A stretch of DNA of 64,000 nucleotides from Papio anubis. Its lineage: Eukaryota > Chordata > Mammalia > Primates > Cercopithecidae. A program made the position numbers and the translations under genes. Position 1 is the stretch's first letter, and each line of letters starts with the position of its first letter. The notes under the pieces were generated by a model. It ran no database searches and was not told the origin of the DNA. It saw only the letters and a program-made list of their open reading frames with translations. Location: contig NC_044986.1 of assembly GCF_008728515.1 (NCBI RefSeq), positions 113,758,313 through 113,822,312 on the forward strand, written 5' to 3'. Shown here piece after piece: positions 1-12,935 of the stretch.

Positions 1-16
1 CTATTAAGATCCATAC

Positions 17-320
17 GGGGCTGGGTGTGGTGGCTCATGCCTGTAATCCCAGCAGTTTCGGAGCTTGAGGTGGGTGAATTGCTTGAGGCCAGGAGTTTGA
101 GACCAGCCTGGCCAACATGGTGAAACCCCGTCTCTACTAAAAACACAAAAATTAGCCGGGTGTGGTGGTGCATACCTGTAATCCCAGCTACACAGGAGGC
201 TGAGGCAGGAGAATTGCTTGAACCCAGCATGCAAAGGTTGCAGTGAGCCAAGATTGAGCCACTGCACTCCAACCTGGGCAACGGAGTGAGACTCTCTCTC
301 AAAAAAAAAAAAAAAAAAAT
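17..320 (+). mobile_element. Alu SINE
   Basis: A full-length sense Alu with a poly-A tail (301-319), flanked by the imperfect direct repeat ATCCATAC before and after it. Confidence 0.9.
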
Positions 321-329
321 CCATACAGA

Positions 330-1070
330 AATACTTTTTAAAAATCACTGCCTGATAATAGCCATCCCAACAGGTAGGAAGTGGCATCTCCTTGTGGTTT
401 TGATTTGCATTTCCCTGATGATTAGTGATATTGAGCATTTTTTCACATGCCTGTTGGCCGTTTGTATGTCACTGACAGATCAAAAAGGCAAGGTCTGGGG
501 AGGATTTGCAGGTGTAGACTCTATGGAAAACAGTGTGGCAATTCCTCAGAAGATTAAAAATAGAACTACCATATAATCTAGCAATTCCAAAAAAATGGAA
601 ATCAAGATATTGAAGAGAGATGAACACTCCCATGTTCATAGCAGCCTTATTCACAATAGCTGAATAGGTGGAAAAAAGCTAAGTGCCTATGAACATATGA
701 GTGGATGAAGAAAACACGGTAGGTGCATACAAGGGAATACTATTCATCCTTTAAAAAGGAGAGAGTTCTGCAACATGTGACAACATGGGTGAACCTGGAG
801 GACATTGACACAGTGCTAAGTGAAATAAGCTAGGCACAGGAAGACAGATACTGCATGATCCCACTTGGACAAAGTATCTAAAATAGTCAAACTCATAGAA
901 TGAAAGAGTGGAAATGGTGGCTGCCAGGGACTGGAGGGAGGGGCATGAGGAGTTACTAATCACTGGGCACATACAGTTTCAGTGAAGCAAGATAAATGTG
1001 TTTGAGAGACCTCTTGTGCTACACTGCACCTATAGTCAACAGTAGTGTAGTGTACACTTAAAGATGTGTT
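330..1070. mobile_element. L1 3'-end fragment with inverted 5' part
   Basis: 330-478 reads as antisense L1 ORF2 tail (TTTTGATTTGCATTTCCCTG). From about 500 the sequence switches to sense L1 (GAAAACAGTGTGG, then GTGCTAAGTGAAATAAGC and GATACTGCATGATCCCACTT) and runs to the 3' UTR. This is an old L1M-type copy with no coding capacity. Confidence 0.75.
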
Positions 1071-1194
1071 GGCCGGGCCTGGTGGCTCACGCCTGTAATC
1101 CCAGCACTTTGGAAGGCCGAGGTGGGTGGATCACTTCAGGCACGTGAGATCGCAGACCATCCTGGACTAACAAGGCAGAAACCCCATCTCCACT

Positions 1195-1230
<36 letters not shown>

Positions 1231-1404
1231 TTAGCCGGGCATGGTGGCGAGCACCTGTAGTCCCAGCCACTCAGGAGTCTGAGGCAGGAGAATGGCGTGA
1301 ACCTGGGAGGTGGAGCTTGCAGTGAGCTGAGAGCCGAGATGGCGCCACTGCACTCCAGCCTGGTGAAGAGTGAGACACCGTCTCAAAAAAAAAAAAAAAA
1401 AAAA
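1071..1404 (+). mobile_element. AluY-like SINE with internal (CA)n
   Basis: A full-length Alu whose mid A-rich linker (about 1197-1228) has expanded into a CA dinucleotide run. Flanking GATGTGTT is duplicated after the tail. Confidence 0.9.
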
Positions 1405-1414
1405 TGTGTTAAGA

Positions 1415-1710
1415 TGCCAGGCACAGTGGCTCACGCCTGTAATCTCAGCACTTTGGGAGGCAGAGACAGGTGTTTGAGCCCAGGAGTTCGAGACCAGCCT
1501 AGGCAACATGGCAAAACCCTGTCTCTACAAAAATAAAAAAATTAGCTGGGCATGGTGGCATGCACTTGTAGTGCTAGCTACTTGGGAGGCTGAGGCAGGA
1601 GGATCTCTTGAGTCTGGGAGATGGGAGGGTGCGGTGAGCCAAGATTGCACCTCTGCACTCCAATCTGGGTGACAGAGAGAGACCCTGCCTCATTTAAAAA
1701 AAAAAAAAAG
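1415..1710 (+). mobile_element. Alu SINE (older)
   Basis: GCCAGGCACAGTGGCTCACG head to an A-tail at 1696-1709. GTGTTAAGA flanks both sides, showing that the preceding Alu inserted next to it. Confidence 0.85.
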
Positions 1711-1817
1711 TGTTAAGAGGGAGGATCACATGTTGAGTGTCCTTACCACAAAATAAAATATAACAGTCACCGCCTGGTGTCCCACGTGGCTGTGGCTGGT
1801 ACTCCCCTAGCACCACT

Positions 1818-2107
1818 GTTTTTTTATGTGAGTCTCGCTTTGTTGCCCGGGCTGGAGTGCTGTGGTGTGATCTCAGCTCACTGCAACCTCCACTTCCCGG
1901 GTTGAAGCGATTCTCCTGCCTCAGCCTCCCATATGTAGCTGGGATTATAGGCATCTGCCACCACGGCCAGCTAATTTTGGTATTTTTAGTAGAGACCGGG
2001 TTTCACCATGTTGGCCAGGCTGGTCTCAAACTCCTGACCTCAGGTGATCTGCTCACCTTGGCCTCCCAAAGTGCTGGGATTACAAGCGTGAGCCACTGCG
2101 CCTGGCC
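1818..2107 (-). mobile_element. Alu SINE, antisense
   Basis: A T-run is followed by GAGTCTCGCTTTGTTGCC and ends GCGCCTGGCC. It is complete in antisense. Confidence 0.9.
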
Positions 2108-3841
2108 CAAGTAGCATCTTACTTGTTAGACCCTGCCTGTGGGAGCTGGGGGTGGAGAGACAGGGTCCCATCAGAGGGTTCCACTTGCACATGCAGGGGC
2201 AGGTAGGGCCAACCAGACGCCCCACAGAGAGAATGCAAAGTCAGATTGAAGCCCAAAGTTCAATTCTCGAGTCCCTCCCTTTAGTGCATGAGCAAAATGG
2301 TTAAGAACACAGGCCTAAAATCCGACAGAATAGGCTCAGGCCCTGATTTTGCTGCTTGTTGGTTTCTTCGCCTTTAAAATGAGGGATGTGCGAGGACTAT
2401 ATACGAAAAGGGAGGTCTGGGAACCACAAGGAATAGCACCGTGACCCTGGGCTTCATTGCAGCTGAGCTGTGAGCACCTCTAGACCCAAAGGACTGAGGG
2501 GAGGGGAAAAAAGGCAGCAGGAAAGATAGTAAGGTGTAAGAGTTCTTCCTGGAAGGTAGACCCGAGGCTGGGATGGAGGCAGTGAAGAGTGCTTTGAAGT
2601 TGAATTGCCTTGATTGGGTGTGACAGTTGCAAATGCCAGTGTTACTCTGAATCAGGAACTTTGAAGCCTAGAAAAATTGGGAAAGGCATTATTGCCTTTG
2701 AGGACCCTTGGCGATATAATTTGTGGATTATTTAAAGGGTTGGATATGTAAAAGAAGCCACATTTCTGGAACATTTGTAAATAACCCTGGGATTACCAGT
2801 GTGAGTGGGCGGCCCCGTGGTCACAGAAGTCCTCTGTGTATCAAAACAGCCCAAGGCTGTTACTTCTCCTCTTAGATCACCTCCACGCAAACCTGCTAAT
2901 GACATAGCTTGGCCAGGGAGCTCTCTGAAATTTCTAGATCTAAGGAAGATTTTGTAACTTCTGTTTGTCCTTCTGTTATTTTACAATCCTTATTTTTAAA
3001 TCTTTTCTCTTAATTTTAACTTACTTAGGCTCCAAGCTCAATCCATTTCCTTTTCCCGCGTCCTTAGTATAGCTGCACAAACACAATATCCTATAATACG
3101 AAAACTCGAAAACAAAAAAGAGCTAAGGCCAGAAGAAACTGGAATATACATTTAAAAGATTGGCACCCGGAGAATAAATCTTTCTCGGAATTTTCTTAAA
3201 GATTTTTTTCCTTGCAAAGAAAGCCAAACCCTGAAGAAAAACACACGCGGTTGTAAATAAACAAAAACCTCACATATCTAGAATTTAGGTTTTATTCCAA
3301 GATGAACTAACATTTTGCTCTGTCTGCGTTTCCTAATATGCACATTTCATTTTGCCTGAATCCTCATCGTGGGAGAAATGGACAGACCCATCTCAGAGCT
3401 CCAGGATTTCCGCGGGCAGTGAGCTATTTGCCTGGTGGTTTCGGAAGCCCTGGCTCTTGCTCATTTCACCAAAAGCAGCACATCTTTAGAAATGAAATTT
3501 TCCAGGCTCTTAGCCCCTAAAGCAACCTTGTGGGGAGAGATTATTTTGATTCTTCTGGGCCCACAGAATGTCTCACAGCCTTTAAAAATGTCATCAGGCA
3601 CACCCCTGCGCAGCGGTGGCTGGTGATGCGCGTCCCACGGGAGGAACAGCTGAGGAATGGCGGTACCAAGGTTGTGTTTCCAACCTGTATTGCATTTCTT
3701 ATGTGCTGACAGTCTAATCCCTCGCAGTCCTGCAGTCTGTTGATTCTTGTTAATTTGTTCTCATTAGACTAGTCCCTAGGCTATGGCTATGTTGATCTAT
3801 GTGGTACAATTCAGGGCTTGTTTGGGTCAGAACTCCCACCA

Positions 3842-4455
3842 TGGGACAAGCGTGGTGGCTCACACCTGTAATCCCAGCACTTGGGAGGCCGAGGAGGGTG
3901 GATCACCTGAGGTCAGGAGTTCGAGACCAGCCTGACCAACATAGAGAGACTCCATCTCTACTAAAAATACAAAAACTGGCCAGGCACGGTGGCTCACGCC
4001 TGTAATCCCAGCACTTTGAGAGGCCGAGGCGGGTGGATCACGAGGTCAGGAGATCGAGACCATCCTGGCTAACATGGTGAAACCCTGTCTCTACTAAAAA
4101 TACAAAAAATTAGCCGGGCTTGATGGCAGGTGCCTGTAGTCCCAGCTACTTGGGAGGCTGAGGCAGGAGAATGGTGTGAACCTGGGTGGTAGAGCTTGCA
4201 GTGAGCCGAGACCACACCGCTGTACTCCAGCCTGGGTGACAGAGCGAGATTCTGTCTCACAAAAAAAAAAAAAAGAAAAAAAAATTAGCACAACATGCTG
4301 GCAGGCGCCTGTAATCTGCTACTCGGGAGGCTGAGGCAGAATTGCTGGAACCCAGGAGGTGGAGGTTGCAGTGGGCTGTGATCACGCCATTGCACTCCAG
4401 CCTGGGTGACAGAGGGAGACTCCCATCTCAAGAAAGAAAAAATAAATAAATAAAC
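3842..4455 (+). mobile_element. Alu with a second Alu inserted in its middle linker
   Basis: The host Alu runs 3842-3977, is interrupted by a complete Alu at 3978-4284, and resumes at 4285-4455 with ATTAGCACAACATGCTGG. Both are sense. Confidence 0.88.
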
Positions 4456-5516
4456 TGCCACCGTGGCTGCCAGCCTCTGGGTTGTCGCAGCCCAAGAAGC
4501 AAGTTCTGTACCACGCAGCACTGCACCTGGCCTTCTGGAATCAAGCACCGTCTTCCTGCAGCCTTAGGCCCACCTCTTCCTGGCCGTCCAGTGCCAACCA
4601 AGGCCAGCCCCCGCCTCCACATGGGCCCCAAGCATGTTCTAGGTCTTTTCCTGAGTGTTTTAGCCAGCCAAACTGAATCATAGAGCCACAGTATCTTCGA
4701 GCTGGAAACAATATGAGGAATTTTCTAGGCCAGCCCTTCGTGTTTTCAGGGAAGGAAATTTTGGTCCAAAAAAATGCATCAGTGGTAAAAGTAGCATTGA
4801 AACTGATTTCAGAACTGGAATGAGAATCCATGATTTTATGGAACAAATTGTAGTGGGTCTAATTAATGAGAATTTCCACTCCCATTACGTGTGTCAGATG
4901 ACTGTTGTCCCACCGGAACTCTAAATTAGAAGTCACTTGCACCAGCATCAATATGATCTGTTAAAAATCAACCTTGAAATGGTTCCATGGAAAAATGGGT
5001 AGTATTATGCTATTGCAGTCTTACAACGTGTGTCAGCCCTGCTAATACTTACTGCATGTTAGTGGGCAGAACCACAACCCTCCACGTACCCAGTTTGGGC
5101 ATGGCAGCGTGCTCATGTGCAGGTTATGTGCGTGACAATGTGCAGGTTATGGTGTCTTGTGGCAACTTGATACGCAAGGTCATAAAATTTCATTTTCTTC
5201 CTCTGATGATTTCTGAAATAAAATGAACCTGGAAGGGCCCTGAAACGGATATTAAACATATATTTTGTTGGTTTTCTCCATCAGCTCATCCTCTGTTAGG
5301 GACAGTATTACAGACAGTAAGATCAATAACGTGTATGTGAAGAAGGCTGTCCGGTAGGTTTTTAGGGTGTCTGGGACTCTGTGGTTAATTCTGTGCAGAG
5401 TTAAGGGGGACTTCGATAGTTATATTTACCTTTGATCATGACCTGACTTGACCCTTTTGGCTATTCATGACATCGCAGTTTTACTCCTGTGCTGCCTATG
5501 CCTGTGGGATGTGTGC

Positions 5517-5801
5517 TTTTTTGAGACAGAGTCTCACTGTGTCGCCAAGGCTAGAGTGCAGTGGTGCAGTCTTGGCTCATTGCTCAGCCTCCCATCTCAG
5601 CCTCCCACCTCAGCCTCCCAAGTAGCTGGGATTACAGGCACCGGCCACCACAGCCAGCTAATTTTTTTTTTGTATTTTTTAGTAGAGACGAGGTTTCACC
5701 ATGTTGGTCAGGCTGGTCTCGAACTCCTGGCCTCAAGTGATCTGCCCGCTTTGGCCTCCCGAAGTGCTGGGATTACCAGTGTGAGCCACGGTGCTTTGCC
5801 A
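5517..5801 (-). mobile_element. Alu SINE, antisense, adjacent to CAMK1D exon
   Basis: TTTTTGAGACAGAGTCTCAC to GTGAGCCACGGTGCTTTGCC. Its end lies 105 bases before the exon at 5907, and an open frame through it is the usual Alu antisense frame, not coding. Confidence 0.9.
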
Positions 5802-5906
5802 GATTTTCTTAACTCAGTTGGTAATGTCTCTTCCTTCCAGGCAAAGTGTCAAATCACCATATTGGATATGCAGATGTTCCAGCTTTTACTCCATTTTGTC
5901 TTCCAG

Positions 5907-6019
5907 GCTCTGCGGCTACCCTCCTTTTTATGATGAAAATGACTCCAAGCTCTTTGAGCAGATCCTCAAGGCAGAATATGAGTTTGACTCTCCCTACTGG
6001 GATGACATCTCTGACTCTG
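5907..6019 (+). CDS. CAMK1D: CAMK1D coding exon, kinase subdomains IX-X (about residues 215-251)
   Basis: The 113-bp exon lies between a TTCCAG acceptor and a GTAGGT donor. It starts with the last base of a codon and ends with the first base of the next. It encodes 37 complete residues beginning LCGYPPFYDEND and ending PYWDDISDS. CGYPPF is the conserved C-lobe motif of CaM kinases, and the run to WDDIS matches CAMK1D as I remember it. CAMK1D is a cytoplasmic and nuclear serine/threonine kinase activated by Ca2+/calmodulin and by CaMKK phosphorylation of its activation loop, which is encoded upstream of this window. The preceding exon (VDCWSIGVIAYI region) is not present. An antisense Alu ends only 106 bases before the acceptor. 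Paralogues CAMK1 and CAMK1G share CGYPPF, but the C-terminal exons downstream fix the identity. Confidence 0.96.
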
Positions 6020-7953
6020 GTAGGTCTCCCACAGGCAGCTCCCAGTGGGCGGCCCCTGCAACACACCCAGACCACATGACCCTGACAGGCCCAGGGGACC
6101 GTGGGCGGCTCAGAACAGTCCTGAGGGTCCTGTCTTGGTTGACTGCTGTAACGAGATACCATAGACTGGGTGGCTCAAACAGCAAACATTTATGCCTCAC
6201 AGCTCTGGAGGCTGGGAAGTCCAAGATCAAGTCGCCAGCACATTGAGTATCTGGTGAGGGCCCACTTTCTGGTTCATAGACTGCTGTCTTCTCACTGTGT
6301 CCTTCTCACCGTATCCTCACATGGCAAAAGGATCAAGAGAACTCTCTCAAGTCTCTTTGATAAGGGCACTAATCTCATTCATGAGGGCTGCATCCTCATG
6401 ACCTAATTACCCCCAAAAGGTCCTATCTCCACATACCATCACATAGGTTGGAATTTCAGCCTATGAACTGTGGGGTGTTAACACACTCACAGCACACAGT
6501 TCACAACGGCTCTCAGGAAGCTTCATGAGCTACATATTTGGGTTTGACCTGCAAAGAAAGAGGACAAGCTTGGGACATCTGACTCGAGCCACGCTGAGAG
6601 ATGGGGACCCACTCATCCACCTCTCCTAGCCACGCCCTGTTCTGGGTGCTCTAGGAGTGAACCAATAGTAGCTAAGATTTATTGAGCGCTGACTGTATGC
6701 TGAGCACAAGACGCTCTGTATGTGTGCTACCTCACTCAGTCCTCAGGACAGCCTGTCAGGCGGGTATTACTATTATCCCCATTTGACAGATGAGGAAACC
6801 GAGGCTCCAGAAGGTGAAATAACTTGACCAAAATCATACAACTAGTAAGTGGCAGAGCTGGGATTTGAAATGCCACACTGAAACATTCCTAGGGAAGTTC
6901 ACTGTTCTTCCTCAGGGATAAAGATCAAAACCAAGGCCTGTGTAAATTAATGAAATCTCTCTGAGCCTGTTTCCTCGCTGGTAAGATGAAGCTGGTAACA
7001 ATATTCCATCTACCGTAGAGCATAGCAGAAGGATGAAATGAGATCATGAATGGGACAATGTGTTATGGTCTCTGTGAGCTATTCAAAGAGACCGTTTTAT
7101 TATTTGTGTTACTTCCTCCTGAGTGGAAATGCCTTGGTTTCATCTTCAATCGTCCAAAACCTGGGCCCGGAGTGTAGTTCTACAAGGCTTACAGGAAAGA
7201 GCCACATAGGAAATATTTTCCTTCTGACCTCAGAAGAGCACAGCCTTCCCCCAGAAGCCCAGTCCTGTGGGCATTGAGGGGCCACACCCTGCAGTGCAGC
7301 AGGTTTTGGACCTGACCCATGAGGTCATCAGTTCTGCCACCCGGCCCCTCACTTTCCCAGGGTCTCCTGCTTCTGGGCCATCCTTTCTCCTGGGCTACCA
7401 GGTACTCCCCACTTCCCCCAGCAGGGCACAGCTCACTGCTTTGCAGTTGCCTGCTCCAGGGTTTGTAATAGCCCAAGTAGGCCACACGTGGTGCTTTCTG
7501 GGGCTTGGTATCCACAGCACCTAGCTCAGGACCTGGTGGGCTAAGCAGGCACTCAGCAGGTTTAGTTGATTCAGCCACATCTAACATATGGAGATGATGT
7601 CACCAAAACAGTTCTCTAAGGCAGTGATGGCCTAATTAGAGGCACATGATTACAAAGATACTTCTCTCCTCTCAACCGAAGGTATCACTAGCCACTAGAA
7701 GTAAGGGCCTTGGAGCTGGAAGTCAGGGTCACAGGTGGCCTCCTCACTACTGGGTCACCCTAGAGTGCCAAGCCCTGGCCTTCCTTTTCCCCACATGCTG
7801 GTGCCTTTGTGTCCAAGGTACAGTAGTCTCTGTGGAGGGCTGGTCTCATGTTTTTCATGCTACACGCGCTCCTCCTGAAGACCTGGTGGAATCATAATTG
7901 TCACATCTCAAGTCGCGAAGTGACTCCTTCCCTTGTGCCTTCTTTTTGAACAG
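6020..7953 (+). other. CAMK1D: CAMK1D intron with ancient repeats
   Basis: 6135-6515 is a diverged interspersed repeat (CTGGAGGCTGGGAAGTCCAAG; GAGGGCTGCATCCTCATGACC) whose family I do not name. 6665-6890 is a MIR. The rest (about 7090-7950) appears unique. Confidence 0.65.
6665..6890 (+). mobile_element. MIR SINE
   Basis: The MIR core is recognised from TTTATTGAGCGCTGACTGTATG, the CCCCATTTGACAGATGAGGAAA motif and CAGAGCTGGGATTTGAA. Confidence 0.8.
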
Positions 7954-8032
7954 CAAAAGACTTCATTCGGAACCTGATGGAGAAGGACCCAAATAAAAGA
8001 TACACGTGTGAGCAGGCAGCTCGGCACCCATG
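7954..8032 (+). CDS. CAMK1D: CAMK1D coding exon, kinase subdomain XI (about residues 252-278)
   Basis: The 79-bp exon follows a TTTTTGAACAG acceptor and precedes GTAAGG. Two bases complete the alanine codon split from the previous exon. Twenty-five full codons follow, beginning KDFIRNLMEKDPNKRYTCEQ and ending AARHP, and two bases open the tryptophan codon finished in the next exon. The LMEKDPNKRYTCEQAARHPW stretch is kinase subdomain XI, with its invariant arginine, at the end of the catalytic domain. Together with the preceding exon it totals 192 bp, a multiple of three, so loss or circularisation of the pair would keep frame. No disabling change is seen. Confidence 0.96.
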
Positions 8033-8245
8033 GTAAGGAAAAGCACCTGCTCAGCAGACCGTGCCATTTAATGCCACCCAGAGGGGCATGAAACTTCCTG
8101 TTGGCTATTGTCATTTATGAAATCCACACAGGATTATTACAAAGTTCATTTCATTCTGGCCGGTGACTTTCCTCCTCTCCCCAAACCAGCATTTGAACTC
8201 TTGTGCCCCCAGGACACAGCTTCCGGAAGCACCATGAGAAGTTAG

Positions 8246-8925
<680 letters not shown>

Positions 8926-9189
8926 GTATGCAAAAGATCGTGACTTTTGCACTTCACAGAAAGTCTTTAGAGATATTGAAGGTAATTGTCCAGTGAGGCA
9001 TTATGAACAGAGTTTTATTCCTTGAGTTTATTATTAGGTAGTTAAATGAAGTTACATATTTTTTACCTTTTAAGATGCATTTCAAATTTATGTTTCTGCA
9101 ACTCGAGAGGGACTAATTGATAGTTAGTTCATGGTATTCTACACATTTTCAGCAGTGGGCGTGAGGCTACCTTGCTTTTGTGCCACTAA

Positions 9190-9330
9190 TTTAGAAACCA
9201 GCTTCACTATCAGCTAGCTGCAATGCTAGGTTTACACTTTTGTGAGCCTCTGTTTCCTTGTTATTAAAATGAGAATAACAATACCTAATTCGCAGGGCTG
9301 ACATAAGAAATACCAAAGATAATGCATGTA
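9190..9330 (-). mobile_element. MIR fragment (probable)
   Basis: CCTCTGTTTCCTTGTTATTAA and AATACCTAATTCGCAGGGCTG resemble the antisense-style MIR 3' motif. Confidence 0.5.
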
Positions 9331-9425
9331 GAGGATTTAGCACAGAAACCCTCTGGTGCATCAGAAATGCTTAAGTTAATTGTAGCGATTGTTTTGTTTT
9401 GTTTTGCTTTTTTGTTTTGTTTTGT

Positions 9426-9706
9426 TTTTGAGATGGAGGCTCTGTCACCCAGGCTGGAGTACAGTGCTGCAATCTCGGCTCACTGCTGCCTCAACCTCCC
9501 AGATTCAAGGGATTCTCGTGCATCAGCCTCCCAAGTAGCTTTGATTAACAGGCACCACCATGTCCAGCCAATTTTTTGTATTTTTAGAAGAGACAGGTTT
9601 CGCCATGTTGGCCGGGGCGGTCTCAAACTCCTGACCTCAGGTGATCCCCCCGCCTCGGCCTCCCAAAGTGCTGGGATTACAGGTGTGAGCCACTGTGCCA
9701 GCCTGT
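9426..9706 (-). mobile_element. Alu SINE, antisense
   Basis: A TTTTG-repeat tail (9395-9430) leads into GAGATGGAGGCTCTGTCACCC and ends CACTGTGCCAGCC. Confidence 0.88.
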
Positions 9707-9984
9707 AGTGATTGTTATGTAAGCACCACAAGCATCCATTGTGAAACAAATGCCGAGAGTCGTAAAATACCAAAGATAATGAAAATAAATAGACAAAACC
9801 TTGAGATCAGGAGAAAATCCCCCTAAAAATCACTCCCGAAAACCATCCCCCCGTGTACCCCGCCATCCTCTGTAGCATTTCCCCTGGGGTCTTGTGTGCT
9901 GGTCACACAAGGGGACTAAAGGGGACCTGCTCACAGGCAATGTCCTCACCCCATTTCACAGTATTTCAGTGTATAACACCTGTC

Positions 9985-10480
9985 ATTAATTGACTGTCTA
10001 TTATATTCCAGCCCTGGGCTAATTGCGCTAATGTATTCTCTTTTTTTCCTTCATAATAACCCTGTGAAGTTGTATTTTCATTTCAGAGATAAAGAAATAG
10101 AGAGATGGCCGGGAGTGGTGGCTCACACCTGTAATCCCAGCACTTTGGGAGGCCAAGGCGGGTAGGCCACTTGAGGTTAGGAGTTCGAGACCAACCTGGC
10201 CAACATGGTGAAACCCCATGTCTACTAAAAATACAAAAATTAGCCAGACATGGTGGTGTGTGCCTGTAATCCCAGCTAGTGGGGAGGCTGAGGCCTAGAA
10301 ATCACTTGAACCTGGGAGGCAGAGCTTGCAGTGAGCGAAGATGGTGCCTCTGCACTCCAGCCTGGGCCACAGAGGGAGACTCCGTCTCAAAAAAAAAAAA
10401 AAAAGATAAATTAACTTAACCGAGACTACATAGCTAGCTAATAGCAAAGCCAGGATTCCAGTCAAAACTATCTGATTCCA
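9985..10480 (+). mobile_element. MIR split by an Alu
   Basis: MIR-like GACTGTCTATTATATTCCAG is followed, after the Alu at 10107-10404, by CATAGCTAGCTAATAGCAAAG and GCCAGGATTCCAG. Confidence 0.6.
10107..10404 (+). mobile_element. Alu SINE
   Basis: GGCCGGGAGTGGTGG head and A-tail 10389-10404, sense. Confidence 0.9.
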
Positions 10481-11159
10481 AAATGAATTCTCTTCACCAT
10501 CACACTGGAAGGAGAAGAAAAGGGGAAGAAAGGAAAGGCTTGGGGGAGAAGGAAAGAATGTTCTGAAGAAGTGGACAGTTGTGATTGTGTATCGTCTTGA
10601 TTTTGTTTAAGTCACTTTGGGCTGTAGTCAAAAGTATGCGACGAGAAAGGTAATAATGGTTTTCTGACTTTATAAACATTAGACCTTTAAAGCTGAAAGA
10701 CTTTGAGATTTATCTTATAAAGAATGAAAATGACCTCAATAAAAAAGGGAGGGTTATGAGCCTAGTGCTTATTGATAATCCATACTTGCTCTGTAGAAGG
10801 TAAGAAAAAGGCCAGTTAATACCTGCTCTGTCCTTCACCAAACATTTTGGAAAAAACAAAGAAGGGAGAGGTCCATTTTCCTGAGGAGGCTGGGAGAGGG
10901 GCACAGAGGGCCCAGCAGGAGGCGGTGCCCGTGCCGAATGCCGCACCTTGAGAAGGCTTCCCCCAGGCCAGCGGGAAGAGGAGTGGATTCCAAGCAGATG
11001 AGCATCTGGGCCTACAACATGGGAGCTGAAAACTGCACGTGCGTTCATGGTGCCATGAACATGTGGTATTCCAGAGTAGGAGAAGACGGAGGAGGCAGGA
11101 AATGAGACTGGGAAGGACGGCGGGAACTTGCAGGCAGGGCAGGGGCCTGGCCTGGCCTG

Positions 11160-11330
11160 CTTGGCTCCAAGTCCTGGCTTCACCACTCACTACCCATGTG
11201 GATGAGCTCCTAAGCCCTTTGGGCTGCCCCTATAGATTCAGATCTTGAATAACAATAATACAGACCCCGCAGGACTTTTCAAGGGGTTATGTGAGATAAT
11301 ACGTGTGACAAAGAAGAAGCGTTGCACCGG
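11160..11330 (-). mobile_element. MIR fragment
   Basis: AAGTCCTGGCTTCACCACTC and GTTATGTGAGATAATACGTG are typical MIR blocks. Confidence 0.55.
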
Positions 11331-11958
11331 ACACGTCTGTGATACCTACAGGCTGCCATTAATTGATGACTCTACCAAGGAATTTGTACCTTTCCCTTGG
11401 GCAGTGGGGTCCCTGACATCTCTTAGGCAGGGTGCTCAGGTTTGATTTTAGAAAACCCAATCTGGTGGGAGATGGGGTGTGGGAATGTGGCTGGAAGGTG
11501 CGGCCTAGAGGCGGAAAGGGGGATGGCCCAGAGGAGGCTGACCATGGCCTGCGCGGGGCAGCATGGCAGGGATGGGGCGGGGCGGGGAGGACTGTGAGTG
11601 ACTGTCAGGGACGGAGAAGCCACGGGGTTTGGGCAGAGCAGTGGCAGGGTGAGGTGAGGAAGAGAAGGGTCTAGGATTATTTCCAAGTTTCCAGCTTAAG
11701 GGCCTGGGGGGATGATTGTGCTAGGAGGAGGGACAGGCTTGGAGGAGTGAGTTCAGCCTGGGCCACACTGGACCGGAGGTGCTGGGAGCCGTCTCAGTCG
11801 AGACCCATGGTGGGCGCTCTGCTGACAGAGTCAGGAGTCCAGGAAAGAGGTCAAGCTAGAGACAAAGACTTCCGAATCCTCAGCCTATGTCACATCACAA
11901 GACGTCACAGCATGTGAGCCTATCAGTGCTTTATCATTTTTACCGTACAGTTTGTGTT

Positions 11959-12239
11959 TCTTTTTTTTTCTTTTGAGACAGAGTCTCACTCTGTCACCAG
12001 GCTAGAGTACAGTGGTGTGATCTCGGCTCACTGCAACCTCTGCCTCCCAGGTTCAAGTGATTCTCCTACCTCAGCCTCCCAAGTAGCTGCGATTACAGGT
12101 GCACGCCACCACGCCCAGCTAATTTTTTGTGTTTTTAGTACAGACAGGGTTTCACCATGTTGGCCAGGATAGTCTCAATCTCCTGACCTTAGCCTCCCAC
12201 AGTGCTGGGATTACAGGCATGAGCCACCGTGCCCAGCCT
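11959..12239 (-). mobile_element. Alu SINE, antisense
   Basis: Flanked by TACCGTACAGTTT and TACAGTACATTTT, an aged target duplication. Confidence 0.9.
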
Positions 12240-12626
12240 ACAGTACATTTTAAACCTCCCAAGAAATCAAACCCTGGAAAATGATGAAAACTAATGCACT
12301 TGACCTAAGCGTTGCTGAAACTCTCGCTTGCCTGCATTTATGATAGACTTGTCTCTTTTATGTAAAATTGCCAGGGAAAAGGAGAACATAGATTCAGGTG
12401 AGAGCTGGCGGAATGTGGAGTCGTTCCTCCGGGGGCCCCACCTTATCAGCGGCGTCATTCTGGAAGCTGTGGTCTCTGCACATCCCTAACACCCTGAGAG
12501 CATCATCTCTTATTCCACACTTGCTCTTCCAATTTCATCAGGGCCACCAAGGGCGGGGGAGGCCTTGGCAATCACAGACACCTTCCTTAGCACCCAGACC
12601 AGTCCAGACAGGAGAGGGCTCTTTTC

Positions 12627-12935
12627 TTTTTTTTTTTTTTTTTTTTTTTTTTGAGACGGAGTCTTGCTCTGTGCCCCAGGCTGGAGTGCAGTAGCGCGAT
12701 CTTGGCTCACTGCAAGCTCCGCCCCCCTGGGTTCACGCCATTCTCCTGCCTCAGCCTCCAGAGTAGCTGGGACTACAGGCGTCCGCCACCTCGCCCGGCT
12801 AATTTTCTTGTATTTTTAGTAGAGACAGGGTTTCACCGTGTTAGCCAGGATGGTCTCGATCTCCTGACCTCATGATCCGCCCGTCTCGGCCTCCCAAAGT
12901 GCTGGGATTACAGGCTTGAGCCACCGCGCCCGGCC
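12627..12935 (-). mobile_element. Young Alu, antisense, cercopithecoid-like
   Basis: Complete, with CAGGCTTGAGCCACCGCGCC (the GGCTCAAGCCTG head on its own strand) and the perfect 17-base duplication AGGAGAGGGCTCTTTTC on both sides. Confidence 0.92.

Larger units (their letters stand above)
1..5906 (+). other. CAMK1D: CAMK1D intron (partial, before exon 5907)
   Basis: No exon was found here. The repeats are listed separately. Unique or unassigned stretches are 2108-3841 and 4456-5516, the latter mildly AT-rich, with no conserved coding signal seen. Confidence 0.7.

Noticed and set aside
4..438. Long antisense frame with SWDYR/AHCNL-like text, and dozens of similar frames across the window
   Set aside because: These are the well-known open frames of Alu elements read in antisense. 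The nucleotide sequence is Alu, not a gene.
5448..5933. 161-codon frame running into the CAMK1D exon at 5907
   Set aside because: Most of it is antisense Alu and intron. A good acceptor at 5906 and the reading frame of the kinase place the exon start at 5907.
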